Below, piece by piece: positions 31,226 through 38,394 of a stretch of DNA of 38,394 nucleotides. Below the pieces are notes generated by a model, which worked only from the letters and a program-made list of their open reading frames with translations, was not told the origin of the DNA and searched no databases. Each line of letters starts with the position of its first letter. The stretch's first letter is position 1. The stretch is from positions 1 through 38,394 of the forward strand of contig RPRC01000097.1 of NCBI GenBank assembly GCA_003857395.1, given 5' to 3'. The DNA comes from Geobacter sp. Lineage in GTDB: Bacteria > Desulfobacterota > Desulfuromonadia > Geobacterales > Geobacteraceae. The position numbers were made by a program, and so were the translations under genes.

Positions 31226-32077
31226 TCAGCGAGGGGCAACCGTGCCTGAACTTTTCGGCATTTCCGAAAGTTCGTCGGCTTGCGAGTAGGAGATGATCGC
31301 CCCGGTAATGCACTGTTTCCATACGGATTCCCGGTGCGCAGCGTCATAGACAGCCTTGTTACCGGGAAAAGCTTTGGCAACGGCAGCGATAACAGCCTTT
31401 TCCTCATTGGTTAACGGTTGGGCGTCTGCCGAATCGGACTTAAGAATTTCATCAACGAGGTCACGGTAATTGTTTAACTGCGGCCCCATGGGCAGGGCGG
31501 CATAGGTTGCCCCGGTCATGCCTTGTCCCAGGTCGCGTCGGGCGGTCATGTCGGCATACCAGAGATATTTCGCGGCATAGAGCATCCGGTCGTTTTTCTT
31601 CAACAGAGGACGCCCAAGGTGAAGCGCGAAGGTATCGAGCACCAGCCGTATGCGGGTAATGGAGAATTCCCGATTGCCGGTGTGTTCGTTGCAAGGGTGC
31701 TCTTCGAGCAGGGTTCGCAACAGGTTATCCATGGCTTTGGATTGAATGACGCCATTCTCCCAGCGCTTGACGCTGGCTACCCCGATTTCAAGCGCATCGG
31801 CAAGCCCCTGCTGAGAAAAGCCTTTTTTCTGACGCAATAGGCGAATTTGATCGCCGTCAAGCAGACCAACTGCCCGTCGGTAAGCATCCGTCAACCGATC
31901 CTGCATGTCGGCCGCATCGTCGAGATTCGCCAACTCCAGCCCACACCCTGCGCAACGGTGCAGATTGGCGGAGTACCTGACTTCAACACCCTTGAACTCG
32001 GCCTTTTTCTCCAACTCAACACTCTGCGCCTGTTCCCCGCACTGCGGGCAGGTCACCGTCGATTTGTTGCGTTTCAT
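31226..32077 (-). CDS. MqsA/Xre-type antitoxin with Panacea (DUF4065) domain
   Basis: The 283-aa protein has an N-terminal zinc-finger (C10-x2-C13 and C42-x2-C45) as in MqsA/YgiT. An Xre-type helix-turn-helix follows at about 70-125 (QIRLLRQKKGFSQQGLADALEIGVASVKRWENG), and then a DUF4065/Panacea domain at about 145-260 (MLYAAKYLWYADMTARRDLGQGMTGATYAALPMGP). Panacea is a known antitoxin domain that neutralises many unrelated toxins. The protein should bind the palindrome at 32519-32532 through the HTH. It is 12 bp downstream of the putative toxin gene. The ATG at 32077 lacks a strong ribosome site, consistent with translational coupling. Confidence 0.9.
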   Translation of the reverse strand: MKRNKSTVTCPQCGEQAQSVELEKKAEFKGVEVRYSANLHRCAGCGLELANLDDAADMQDRLTDAYRRAVGLLDGDQIRLLRQKKGFSQQGLADALEIGVASVKRWENGVIQSKAMDNLLRTLLEEHPCNEHTGNREFSITRIRLVLDTFALHLGRPLLKKNDRMLYAAKYLWYADMTARRDLGQGMTGATYAALPMGPQLNNYRDLVDEILKSDSADAQPLTNEEKAVIAAVAKAFPGNKAVYDAAHRESVWKQCITGAIISYSQADELSEMPKSSGTVAPR

Positions 32078-32089
32078 ATCAAACCTCTC

Positions 32090-32455
32090 CTACGTCCCCT
32101 GACTGCGACATACATGCAGCGAAACCAGATAGAAGGTATCGCCATACAAGGAAAATTTACAATAGATGCAGGTTTTAAATCTTGGAATTGCCACCGAAAA
32201 AGCCCAGAGCTCAAGTTCGCGAATTTTCGTTTCATACGATTTTTCCGGCGGCCGATAGCCGACATATTCCTCCGGGCCGCTGCAGTTCAACAGTTCAATC
32301 AGCACTACCTGCAACTCATTCCTGATCGAATAACCAAGTTCAACAGCGTCAGCCACAAGAGCCGCGGGCTCAACCAGAACGATTCGGTTCGCATGGACGG
32401 ATTTCAACGCCGCTTGCAGCTTTCCGTTCAACTCCTTGTGGCTCGGCCTTGCCAT
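32090..32455 (-). CDS. Putative toxin of the Panacea pair (121 aa)
   Basis: The ATG at 32455 (GGGGGAG nine bases upstream) starts a 121-aa protein directly upstream of the Panacea antitoxin. The N-terminal half is helical (KELNGKLQAALKSVHANRIVLVEPAALVADAVELGY). The C-terminal end (IYCKFSLYGDTFYLVSLHVC) has the strand pattern of MqsR/HigB-like endoribonucleases. I do not recognise a named family, so the toxin role rests on gene order, size and partner type. The frame extends to 32506 but without support. Confidence 0.65.
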   Translation of the reverse strand: MARPSHKELNGKLQAALKSVHANRIVLVEPAALVADAVELGYSIRNELQVVLIELLNCSGPEEYVGYRPPEKSYETKIRELELWAFSVAIPRFKTCIYCKFSLYGDTFYLVSLHVCRSQGT

Positions 32456-32512
32456 GAACAGTATCTCCCCCGCAAATGAGTCCGCGTTGACATTTAACCA
32501 TTCCACGGACCC

Positions 32513-32541
32513 AGTATGGTATCAATTGATACTTATGTCAA
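32513..32541 (-). promoter_or_regulatory. Promoter and operator of the toxin-antitoxin operon
   Basis: Minus strand: TTGACA, a 17-bp spacer, CATACT. The spacer contains the perfect 14-bp palindrome GTATCAATTGATAC (32519-32532) directly next to the -10 box, so bound antitoxin would block RNA polymerase. The start near 32505 leaves a leader of about 50 bases. Confidence 0.8.
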
Positions 32542-33201
32542 TATAGAATTTACGTATGTAGAGCGAGTTGTGCTTACCTTTTCCATGCGCACCAACGAGA
32601 AAGCGCGGTCATCGGAAAGTACCATGAAACATACATAGTTATCATCTTTTCTCCTCTCAGTTATAATGATCACCAAACGGTTCCTCTTCCTGGTTATAGT
32701 TTCAACATAGGGTGTGCCAAGACATGAGCTGAAGAAATAGTGCTTCAAAACTAAGCAATCATTGGTATTCAAGCTATAACTTCGCAAGGGGTAGTATGGC
32801 GGCAATTAAATAAATCAATGGTAGGGGCAGTCTTGCCCTGCCCGATTGGGGCGCGGCAAGCAGCTCCCCTACATCAGGATTGTGCTTTTTAATTGCTGGA
32901 GTACTAGTGCGGAGCGTTGAGGAAACTGTCAACAGCAACTGTCATACTTGACAGAACTGACACATACGATGACCACTTTGAAGCAAACAATTATCGAGTT
33001 TTGCTTCAATCAATAATGACCGGCATCTGAATGAGACTCATATTGGGAGATTGAACCGATTATTTTCCACTGATGCACAGCCTGGGACTTTGCAGGCATC
33101 GAATTCAAGGTATACTGAATAAATATTCTCTTCGGCGGAAACATTTACGAGAAGACAGGGTGTTGGCGTGCAGGCAAACTTAACAGTAAGGAGGGTTTGA
33201 C
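32542..33201. other. Spacer with AT-rich DNA and family A copy 3
   Basis: A minus-strand frame at 32533-32805 (90 codons, TTG start in the repeat) has no ribosome site, though its middle (RKRNRLVIIITERRKDDNYVCFMVL) is protein-like; it could be a gene remnant. The repeat element lies at 32791-32908. The rest, up to the MscS gene, shows nothing I can name. Confidence 0.4.
32791..32908 (+). repeat. Miniature palindromic element, family A copy 3
   Basis: Starts GTAGTATGGCGGCAATTAAA and ends TTTAATTGCTGGAGTACTAG. It is nearly identical to the reverse complement of copy 1 across 118 bp, including the GGGGCAGTCTTGCCCTGCCC centre. Confidence 0.75.
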
Positions 33202-34032
33202 ATGGGGAATCTGGACCAATACAAGCAACTTTTTGCAACTTACGGAATGGCGATCTTAACAAAAATTGTTGCTGCCATTATTTTCTGGATTGTCGGCCGC
33301 TGGCTGATCGGCCTGGTCGGGCGCATGATGAAGCAGGCGTTCGAAAAGCAGAAGCTGGATCCGAGTCTGATTCGGTATATCGGCAGCTTTGTTGCGGTGA
33401 CATTGAATATCATATTGGTTGTTGCCATCCTCGGCTACTTCGGCGTTCAGACGACAACCTTTGCCGCTTTGGTGGCCGGTATCGGCTTAGCCGTAGGCGT
33501 TGCCTGGAGCGGACTTCTCTCCAACCTGGCGTCAGGCATTTTCCTGATTGTGCTGCGACCATTCAAAGTAGGAGATTTCGTGACCATCGGAGGAATAACC
33601 GGAACCGTCATGGAAATCGGACTTTTCGCTACCACCCTTAACACTCCGGACAACGTCTTGACGTTGATTGGCAACGGCAAGATATTTGGCGATACCATTC
33701 AGAATTTCACGCACAATCCGTTCCGCAGGGTCGAGTTGAAGTGTCAGCTTGCCGGCAGCGCTGACCATGTTGCGGCAATGGCATTGCTTCGTGAAAAGCT
33801 CGCCGGTATACCCAATGTTCTTTCTCAACCAGCGGTCGAAGTCGAGATCCTGGAGTTCAATCTGGTCGGCCCTGTTCTCGCTGTGCGCCCGTTCTGCCAC
33901 AATGACCATTACTGGCAGGTGTATTTCGACGGCAACCGCACCATCCGGGAGGCATTGTCGGGAGCAGGCTTCCCAGCCCCGACGCCGGCACAGATAGTTC
34001 TGGTGCAAAACCTGCAACCGGAGACTCCTTAA
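33202..34032 (+). CDS. MscS-family mechanosensitive channel
   Basis: This 276-aa protein has three N-terminal membrane helices. The pore helix carries the Gly/Ala packing motif (AALVAGIGLAVGVAWSGLLSNLASGIFLIVLRPFKVGDFV), followed by the beta domain GGITGTVMEIGLFATTLNTPDN and a C-terminal domain ending in the PTPAQIVLVQ type. It opens under membrane tension to release osmolytes. Length and motifs match E. coli MscS. The ATG at 33202 has AAGGAGG at ideal spacing. It is a single gene. Confidence 0.95.
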   Translation: MGNLDQYKQLFATYGMAILTKIVAAIIFWIVGRWLIGLVGRMMKQAFEKQKLDPSLIRYIGSFVAVTLNIILVVAILGYFGVQTTTFAALVAGIGLAVGVAWSGLLSNLASGIFLIVLRPFKVGDFVTIGGITGTVMEIGLFATTLNTPDNVLTLIGNGKIFGDTIQNFTHNPFRRVELKCQLAGSADHVAAMALLREKLAGIPNVLSQPAVEVEILEFNLVGPVLAVRPFCHNDHYWQVYFDGNRTIREALSGAGFPAPTPAQIVLVQNLQPETP

Positions 34033-34261
34033 CAAAGCTGGAGAAGCAGCGGATACACACAAAAGGCACACTCCTACCTTCAACTAATCAGGTCTGAAAT
34101 TCAAGTCGGCGGCGTTGCAGGAGGTCAAGTTGTCGTCAGGCATTATCATCGGCCCCCAACTCCGGTATTGATACGCACTCGATTTTTCGAAAAAAATTTA
34201 TCGTGCTTTATAATCCTTTTTCTGTGGAAGCCCCCTCCGCATCCCCCCGTGAAACCGGCTA

Positions 34262-35038
34262 CTAGGGGGACGGCAGCCGACACTTAGGGGGACGCGGAAG
34301 TTTGTCCAGAATTCGCAGAATCCCGTCAAGAATGGTCGCCGGATGAGGAGGACAGCCGGGAATGTACAGATCGACCGGAATAAGGCTGTCCACACCGTTA
34401 TAAGCTTGGGGCGAATCGAGGTACGGTCCGCCGTTAATAGCACAGGCACCGCAGGCAACGACGATTTTGGGGGACGGAATCGCTTCGTAGGTTGTGAGCA
34501 GGGCCTGTTCCATGTTTTTGGTCACCGGTCCGGTCACCCAGAGTCCGTCCGCATGGCGCGGTGAAGCGACAAACTGGACGCCGAAGCGGCCCAGATCCCA
34601 GCCGATGGTGGAAAGGACGTTGACATCCGCCTCGCAGGCGTTGCACCCTCCAGCACTGACCTCCCGGAACTTCAGCGAGCGGCCGAACAGCCGCCGCAGA
34701 TCGGGGGGAAGTGGCAAGGCATGGTGGTGTTCCGACCCGGGACGCACCAACAGGTGGTCGCGGCTGGTGACAGCGAGCTTGTAGTCCGTGCTGAATTGAA
34801 TATTGCCCAGTGGACACTCGGCACAGAAGAGGCATTTCCCCATGTCCAGGCAGCCCCCGCCGGTAGCGGTGAACGCGCCATAGGGGCACTCTGGCGCCTC
34901 AGCGATCTGTTCGGCAGTCCGCGACAGCGTTGAAACGATCGGGTAGCCGCGAAACCGTTCCGGCATTTGCAGCGGCGCTGCGGGATACGGCATGGTGTGA
35001 TGCCCTTGTTTGATGCGAGAAATGATGGCGCGGAACAT
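34262..35038 (-). CDS. Ehr/hydrogenase-4-like small subunit with N-terminal ferredoxin-like part
   Basis: The 258-aa protein combines an N-terminal Cys-rich segment (CPYGAFTATGGGC, CLFCAECP, about residues 51-77) with a NuoB/HycG-type domain. The second has GGCNACEADVN, VACGACAINGG and IPGCPPHPATILDGI, the four ligands of the proximal [4Fe-4S] cluster. So it looks like a fusion of HyfH-type and HyfI-type proteins. It should transfer electrons within the complex encoded by the genes up to 38394. The ATG at 35038 has GGAGG about ten bases upstream. It is separated from the large subunit gene by a 135-bp mobile element. Confidence 0.9.
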   Translation of the reverse strand: MFRAIISRIKQGHHTMPYPAAPLQMPERFRGYPIVSTLSRTAEQIAEAPECPYGAFTATGGGCLDMGKCLFCAECPLGNIQFSTDYKLAVTSRDHLLVRPGSEHHHALPLPPDLRRLFGRSLKFREVSAGGCNACEADVNVLSTIGWDLGRFGVQFVASPRHADGLWVTGPVTKNMEQALLTTYEAIPSPKIVVACGACAINGGPYLDSPQAYNGVDSLIPVDLYIPGCPPHPATILDGILRILDKLPRPPKCRLPSP

Positions 35039-35067
35039 GACGGGTTATCCTTCCTCCCGGTAAACGG

Positions 35068-35202
35068 GGTATAATTCCAATTCCATATCAAGGCCCTCTC
35101 TTCGTTGGCTCGTCTTCGGCTGCTCAACGTACTCTTCAGTACGCCTCGCAGCCTCAATCCTCTCCGCCTTGAGATCATCCTTGAGCTGGAATTGGTATAA
35201 CC
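35068..35202 (-). repeat. MITE-like element, family B, inside the Ehr operon
   Basis: Ends GGTTATACCAATTCCA and, inverted, GGTATAATTCCAATTCCA form imperfect terminal repeats around 135 bp. The centre contains GGCGTACTGAAGAGTACG, a palindrome. No ribosome site or start codon suggests a gene; the frame across it just runs through. It fills almost the whole gap between the large and small subunit genes. Confidence 0.7.
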
Positions 35203-35244
35203 AAGTATGATTGAAAGCTGACCTGCCGCTTCCCTTGCCTCGCC

Positions 35245-36765
35245 CTACAGATCGAATCCGCAATAGGAGAGGTTAAAGCTTTTGTTGCAGAGAGGGAAAT
35301 CGGAAATCTGTTGTCCTCTGAGTGCCATGGCAAGCCCCTGCCAGTTGTGAAAAGAGGGATCGACAATCTTGTAGCGGGCAAAGCGCCCCAGGTCGTCGGT
35401 GATCGCCACGTGGCAGATCTCGCCCCGCCACCCCTCGGTCAGTGCCACGGCCAGGCGCTGACTGGCGCACGGCACTGTCTTTGTCCGATGTCCTCCACCG
35501 GGAAGTTGCCGCAGTTGTTCCACGATGAAATCCATTGATTTCTGAACTTCCTGCCAACGAATCATGGTTCTTGAATAGACATCCCCGTCGAACGCGGTGG
35601 CGACCGGCAGATTGGTCATCCGGTAGATACCGAAGGGATAGTCATTGCGCACATCTTGCTTGATGCCGCAAGCCCTGGCCGCAGGCCCCACCAGTCCCAG
35701 TTCCACGGCTGATTCCTGAGACACCGGCCCGGTTCCTTCCAGTCGTGCCATGACAGAGGGGGTGTTCAAGAGCAGTTCCACGGCGCCGGTCAGATCACGC
35801 CGCGCTTCTTGCAGGCGCTTGAGCAGGTCGTCACAGTGCTCCCGGGTAAGATCGAAGATCGTGCCGCCGGGGGTGAGGAGCCCCCGCCCAAACCGGCTGC
35901 CGCAGAGTACCGCCGTCATGTTGAGGAAATCGCCCCTGATGCGGCCGCAGAAGGATGCGGTGGGGAGATAGCCCACGTCTCCGGCTATGGCACCCAGGTC
36001 GCCGGCATGGTTTGCCAGTCGTTCCAGTTCGAGCGCAACGCCGCGCAGAACTTCCGCCCGCGGCGGCACCTTGATCCCGGCCAATGCTTCCATGACCATG
36101 CAGTAGGCCTGACCATGACCGATGGTGGTGTCTCCGGCTGCGGATTCCATCACCTGAAGTGTGCGGGGGTGAGGCCCGCCCAGGAGGGATGATTCGATCC
36201 CCCGGTGCTGATAGCCGAGCGAAATCTCCAGATGAAAGACCTCTTCACCGTGACATTGGAAACGGAAATGTCCCGGTTCGATGATCCCGGCGTGTACTGG
36301 TCCGACCGCGACTTCATGCACTTCCGCGCCGGCCACCTGAAAATAGTCCATAACACCCACCCTGAGCAGCTCGTCCGCAGGACGGCTCCAGGCATCGCGA
36401 CCCGCTACGATCGGGCGATGGAAACGTACCGGCTTGAACCAGGGGTGGTCAGCAAAAATCAGACCGCACTGCTCGGCAATCTCCCGTTCAAACAGCTGTA
36501 CCTGAGGGCAGAGGGTAGCCAGGGAAGGCAAATGAGCGTCTTTTGCGCACGTACGAGTCACCGCCAGCAGGCTCTCCGCCCGGTGCGCCAGCACACAGTA
36601 CAGAGAGGTTTCAGCAACGGCTGGAATCCCGAAGTACGAAACAACGCGCCAGCCCTGGTCAACAGCGTCAAAAATGCTCTGCAAAAACTCGCTGGAAGCG
36701 ACTTCGGGAATATCCGCCAGCGGCAGTGAGGAACCGTTATATATGGTGCGTAGTGAGCCTATCAC
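35245..36765 (-). CDS. Ehr large subunit (HyfG/HycE-like, NuoC-NuoD fusion) without NiFe ligands
   Basis: The 506-aa protein has a NuoC-like N-terminal domain (to about residue 140, ending WFKPVRFHRP) and a NuoD/HycE-like part (VGPVHAGIIEPGHFRFQCHGEEVFHLEISLGYQHRGIE). Where hydrogenases have the first CxxC (RVCGIC), this protein has SAAGDTT; the C-terminal DPCxxC is replaced by SFNLSYC. Hence it cannot hold a [NiFe] centre and belongs to the Ehr-type energy-converting complexes. The GTG at 36765 has GGAGG upstream and overlaps the preceding stop codon by four bases. Confidence 0.92.
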   Translation of the reverse strand: MIGSLRTIYNGSSLPLADIPEVASSEFLQSIFDAVDQGWRVVSYFGIPAVAETSLYCVLAHRAESLLAVTRTCAKDAHLPSLATLCPQVQLFEREIAEQCGLIFADHPWFKPVRFHRPIVAGRDAWSRPADELLRVGVMDYFQVAGAEVHEVAVGPVHAGIIEPGHFRFQCHGEEVFHLEISLGYQHRGIESSLLGGPHPRTLQVMESAAGDTTIGHGQAYCMVMEALAGIKVPPRAEVLRGVALELERLANHAGDLGAIAGDVGYLPTASFCGRIRGDFLNMTAVLCGSRFGRGLLTPGGTIFDLTREHCDDLLKRLQEARRDLTGAVELLLNTPSVMARLEGTGPVSQESAVELGLVGPAARACGIKQDVRNDYPFGIYRMTNLPVATAFDGDVYSRTMIRWQEVQKSMDFIVEQLRQLPGGGHRTKTVPCASQRLAVALTEGWRGEICHVAITDDLGRFARYKIVDPSFHNWQGLAMALRGQQISDFPLCNKSFNLSYCGFDL

Positions 36766-38198
36766 GGTTGCACCTCCAGCATGGCGGCGCCATCCTTGAG
36801 CAACGTGACGAGAAATTCCGGCGGCCATACGCCAAGTACCAGGATTACCGCCATCATGAGGAGCGGCGGCCCCACCGTCAACAGACGGTCCTGGTAGTCG
36901 GTCGGTTCGATATCTACCGGAGGGGCGCCCATAACCATCGGCAGTACCGTAAGGGTCATGCCGATGAAGACAATCCCCAGAAAGAGCAGAAACAGAGCTC
37001 CTACCAGATGGTGCCCATCGATAAAGGCGCTGCTGACAATGGTGTACTCGCTGATGAACGGCGAAAAAGGCGGCGAACCGGTGATGGCGATGAAGCCGGC
37101 CAGGAAGAGCCCGCCGGACCAGGGGAGACGCGTCAGCACGCCCTTGACCACGTTGGTCGTTTTATTCGAGTAGGAGCGGTGAATGTTGGCAGAGGAAAGG
37201 AACAGTACCCCCTTGGTCAGGCCGTTATTCAGCAGGTGAAAGAGCGCGCCGTATAACGCTCCCTTGCCGAGTCCGAGCCCAATGGCAAGAATTCCCATAT
37301 GCTCGACGCTCGAGTAGGCCAGCATCCTCTTGAAATCGGCCTGGCGGGCCATGAAAACGGCGGCCAGGGCCATGGAGAGCAGTCCCATAACGAGCAAGGC
37401 CTGTTGAAAAAACCGGATCTCCAGGCCGGATGCCAGGCAGATCTGGTACACCCGCAGGATCGACAGAAAGGCGCAGTTGACCAATCCACCGGCAAGCAGC
37501 GCACCCACCAGCCCCGGTGCTTCGCCGTAGGCATCCGGTTTCCAGGCATGCAAAGGTGCCAGACCCATTTTCGAACCGTAGCCCACCAGGAGAAAAATCA
37601 CCGCCGCATGCAGCCAGCCTGGATTCAGATCGTGGGCCGACTGCAGCAACGTCCCCAGCAGCAAGGTTGCATCATGATGCGCGACATAGGTTGAATAGGC
37701 AAGGAACAGCAGGCCGAGCAAAGCCAAACCGATCCCCACGGAACAGAGCATGAGGTACTTCCAGGTTGCTTCGATGGAACGTGCGTTGCGATTGAAATAG
37801 ATCAGGGGTGCCATCGAGACGGTGGTGGTTTCCAGAGCGACCCAGAGGAGTCCCAGGTGCTGGGTCATGGTCACCAGCCCCATAGCCGACAGGCAGACCA
37901 GCAACCCCAAACAGAGAACCCGGTTGGAGCGCTCCTGACGGTACGACAGATACCCTACCGCATAGAAAGCGCAAACGGCAAACAGCAGACTGATGCACAG
38001 GAGCACGACCTTTCCCAGGGGGTCGAGCCAGATCCATCCTCCGGGAGATGGCGGCGGGGCATTGCCCAGAAGCAGCGCTGTCAGTACCAGATGGACAGTT
38101 GCGATAACAGGCAGGATCAGTGGACGCAGCCGGTTATTCGGCACGAGCCAGGCAAATAGCGCCCCGAACAGGGGCAGCAGGACAAGGGTAAACAACAT
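36762..38198 (-). CDS. Antiporter-like membrane subunit (HyfF/NuoN-like)
   Basis: The 478-aa membrane protein has about 14 hydrophobic segments and the NuoL/M/N/MrpD fold. Features are WVALETTTVSMAPLIYF (the conserved Glu of TM5), LLVGYGSKMGLAPLHAWKPDAYGEAP (the TM7 Lys and loop), DFKRMLAYSSVEHMGI and ITGSPPFSPFISEY. It should pump protons or sodium in the Ehr complex. The ATG at 38198 has AAGGAGGAG upstream, and it starts four bases after the stop of the HyfE-like gene. Confidence 0.93.
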   Translation of the reverse strand: MLFTLVLLPLFGALFAWLVPNNRLRPLILPVIATVHLVLTALLLGNAPPPSPGGWIWLDPLGKVVLLCISLLFAVCAFYAVGYLSYRQERSNRVLCLGLLVCLSAMGLVTMTQHLGLLWVALETTTVSMAPLIYFNRNARSIEATWKYLMLCSVGIGLALLGLLFLAYSTYVAHHDATLLLGTLLQSAHDLNPGWLHAAVIFLLVGYGSKMGLAPLHAWKPDAYGEAPGLVGALLAGGLVNCAFLSILRVYQICLASGLEIRFFQQALLVMGLLSMALAAVFMARQADFKRMLAYSSVEHMGILAIGLGLGKGALYGALFHLLNNGLTKGVLFLSSANIHRSYSNKTTNVVKGVLTRLPWSGGLFLAGFIAITGSPPFSPFISEYTIVSSAFIDGHHLVGALFLLFLGIVFIGMTLTVLPMVMGAPPVDIEPTDYQDRLLTVGPPLLMMAVILVLGVWPPEFLVTLLKDGAAMLEVQP

Positions 38199-38202
38199 GC
38201 GG

Positions 38203-38394
38203 CTACTCCTCCTTGAGGGTCCGCAGGCGGGATGTGTCGATGGACGAAAACTCCCGGCTGATATGGTTGATGACAATTCCCATGACAAATATCCCCACCA
38301 GAAGATCAAGCAGTGCGCCCGCCTCTATCATGACCGGCATCGCCTCGGTCAACAACAGGCCGAACACGAAAATTCCGTTTTCCAGCACCAGATA
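38203..38394 (-). CDS. HyfE-like membrane subunit, C-terminal part
   Basis: The frame enters from the right edge and ends at 38203. The visible 63 residues contain two hydrophobic helices (NGIFVFGLLLTEAMPVMIEAG, then LLVGIFVMGIVINHI) and end in the family's typical EFSSIDTSRLRTLKE. This matches the C-terminus of hydrogenase-4 component E (NuoK-like). The start lies outside the window. Confidence 0.88.
   Translation of the reverse strand, partial: YLVLENGIFVFGLLLTEAMPVMIEAGALLDLLVGIFVMGIVINHISREFSSIDTSRLRTLKEE

Noticed and set aside
34434..34889. 151-codon minus-strand frame inside the small subunit gene
   Set aside because: Shadow frame; the overlapping frame contains all iron-sulfur cysteine motifs of the NuoB family.
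35045..35263. 72-codon frame between the large and small Ehr subunit genes
   Set aside because: The frame mostly reads through the MITE-like element and has no ribosome site.

Overview
The window looks like chromosomal DNA of a member of the Desulfuromonadia (Geobacter/Geotalea-like). The reasons are an Ehr-type energy-converting complex, tandem GEMM riboswitches with the base expected for the 3',3'-cGAMP subclass, a radical-SAM peptide maturation cassette, many small envelope lipoproteins, and PAS/sigma-54 regulation. This placement is inferred from gene content, not from a phylogenetic marker.

Layout. 1-302: start of a KdpD-like (DUF4118) membrane sensor running off the left edge. 889-2280: beta-CASP metallo-beta-lactamase RNase-like protein. 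2541-6166: secreted protein of unknown function, phospholipase-D/cardiolipin-synthase-like lipoprotein, BON lipoprotein, ABM monooxygenase. 6479-14589: an envelope/stress island (DUF3309 mini membrane protein, FecR/DUF6600 repeat protein, lmo0937-type membrane peptide, secreted Trp/Tyr-rich protein, DUF2959 lipoprotein, Cys-rich 69-aa protein, PAS-sigma54 activator, Tyr-rich lipoprotein). Three genes here carry near-identical sigma-54 promoters plus a 34-bp palindromic upstream site at a fixed 96-97 bp distance, and an orphan sigma-54 activator gene lies beside the third. 14826-18260: UspA, CinA-type protein, a 50-aa basic protein, cold-shock protein, membrane protein, DUF3553-like protein. 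19105-21253: Wzm/Wzt-type polysaccharide ABC exporter.

21268-24095 (minus strand) is a probable RiPP cassette: a 55-aa Cys-rich precursor, two radical SAM/SPASM enzymes and a PqqD-type recognition protein, with its own promoter and an upstream terminator. 24272-27430: beta-barrel outer membrane protein, Old Yellow Enzyme-family flavoprotein, short ORF, SOUL heme-binding protein. 27614-30830: two L,D-transpeptidases flanking an Lpp-like alanine-zipper lipoprotein; the first transcribed one sits behind two tandem GEMM riboswitches, each with its own terminator. 30877-32541: a probable toxin/Panacea-antitoxin pair with a perfect palindrome between -35 and -10, followed by a truncated DNA methyltransferase. 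33202-34032: MscS channel. 34262-38394 (minus): part of an Ehr/hydrogenase-4-like operon whose large subunit lacks the [NiFe] cysteines and which carries a miniature repeat between two subunit genes.

The intergenic DNA is rich in miniature palindromic elements: a three-copy family of about 115 bp, two single-copy MITE-like elements, a perfect 19-bp stem-loop, and a pair of small related hairpins. No tRNA, rRNA, CRISPR array or complete insertion sequence was seen.
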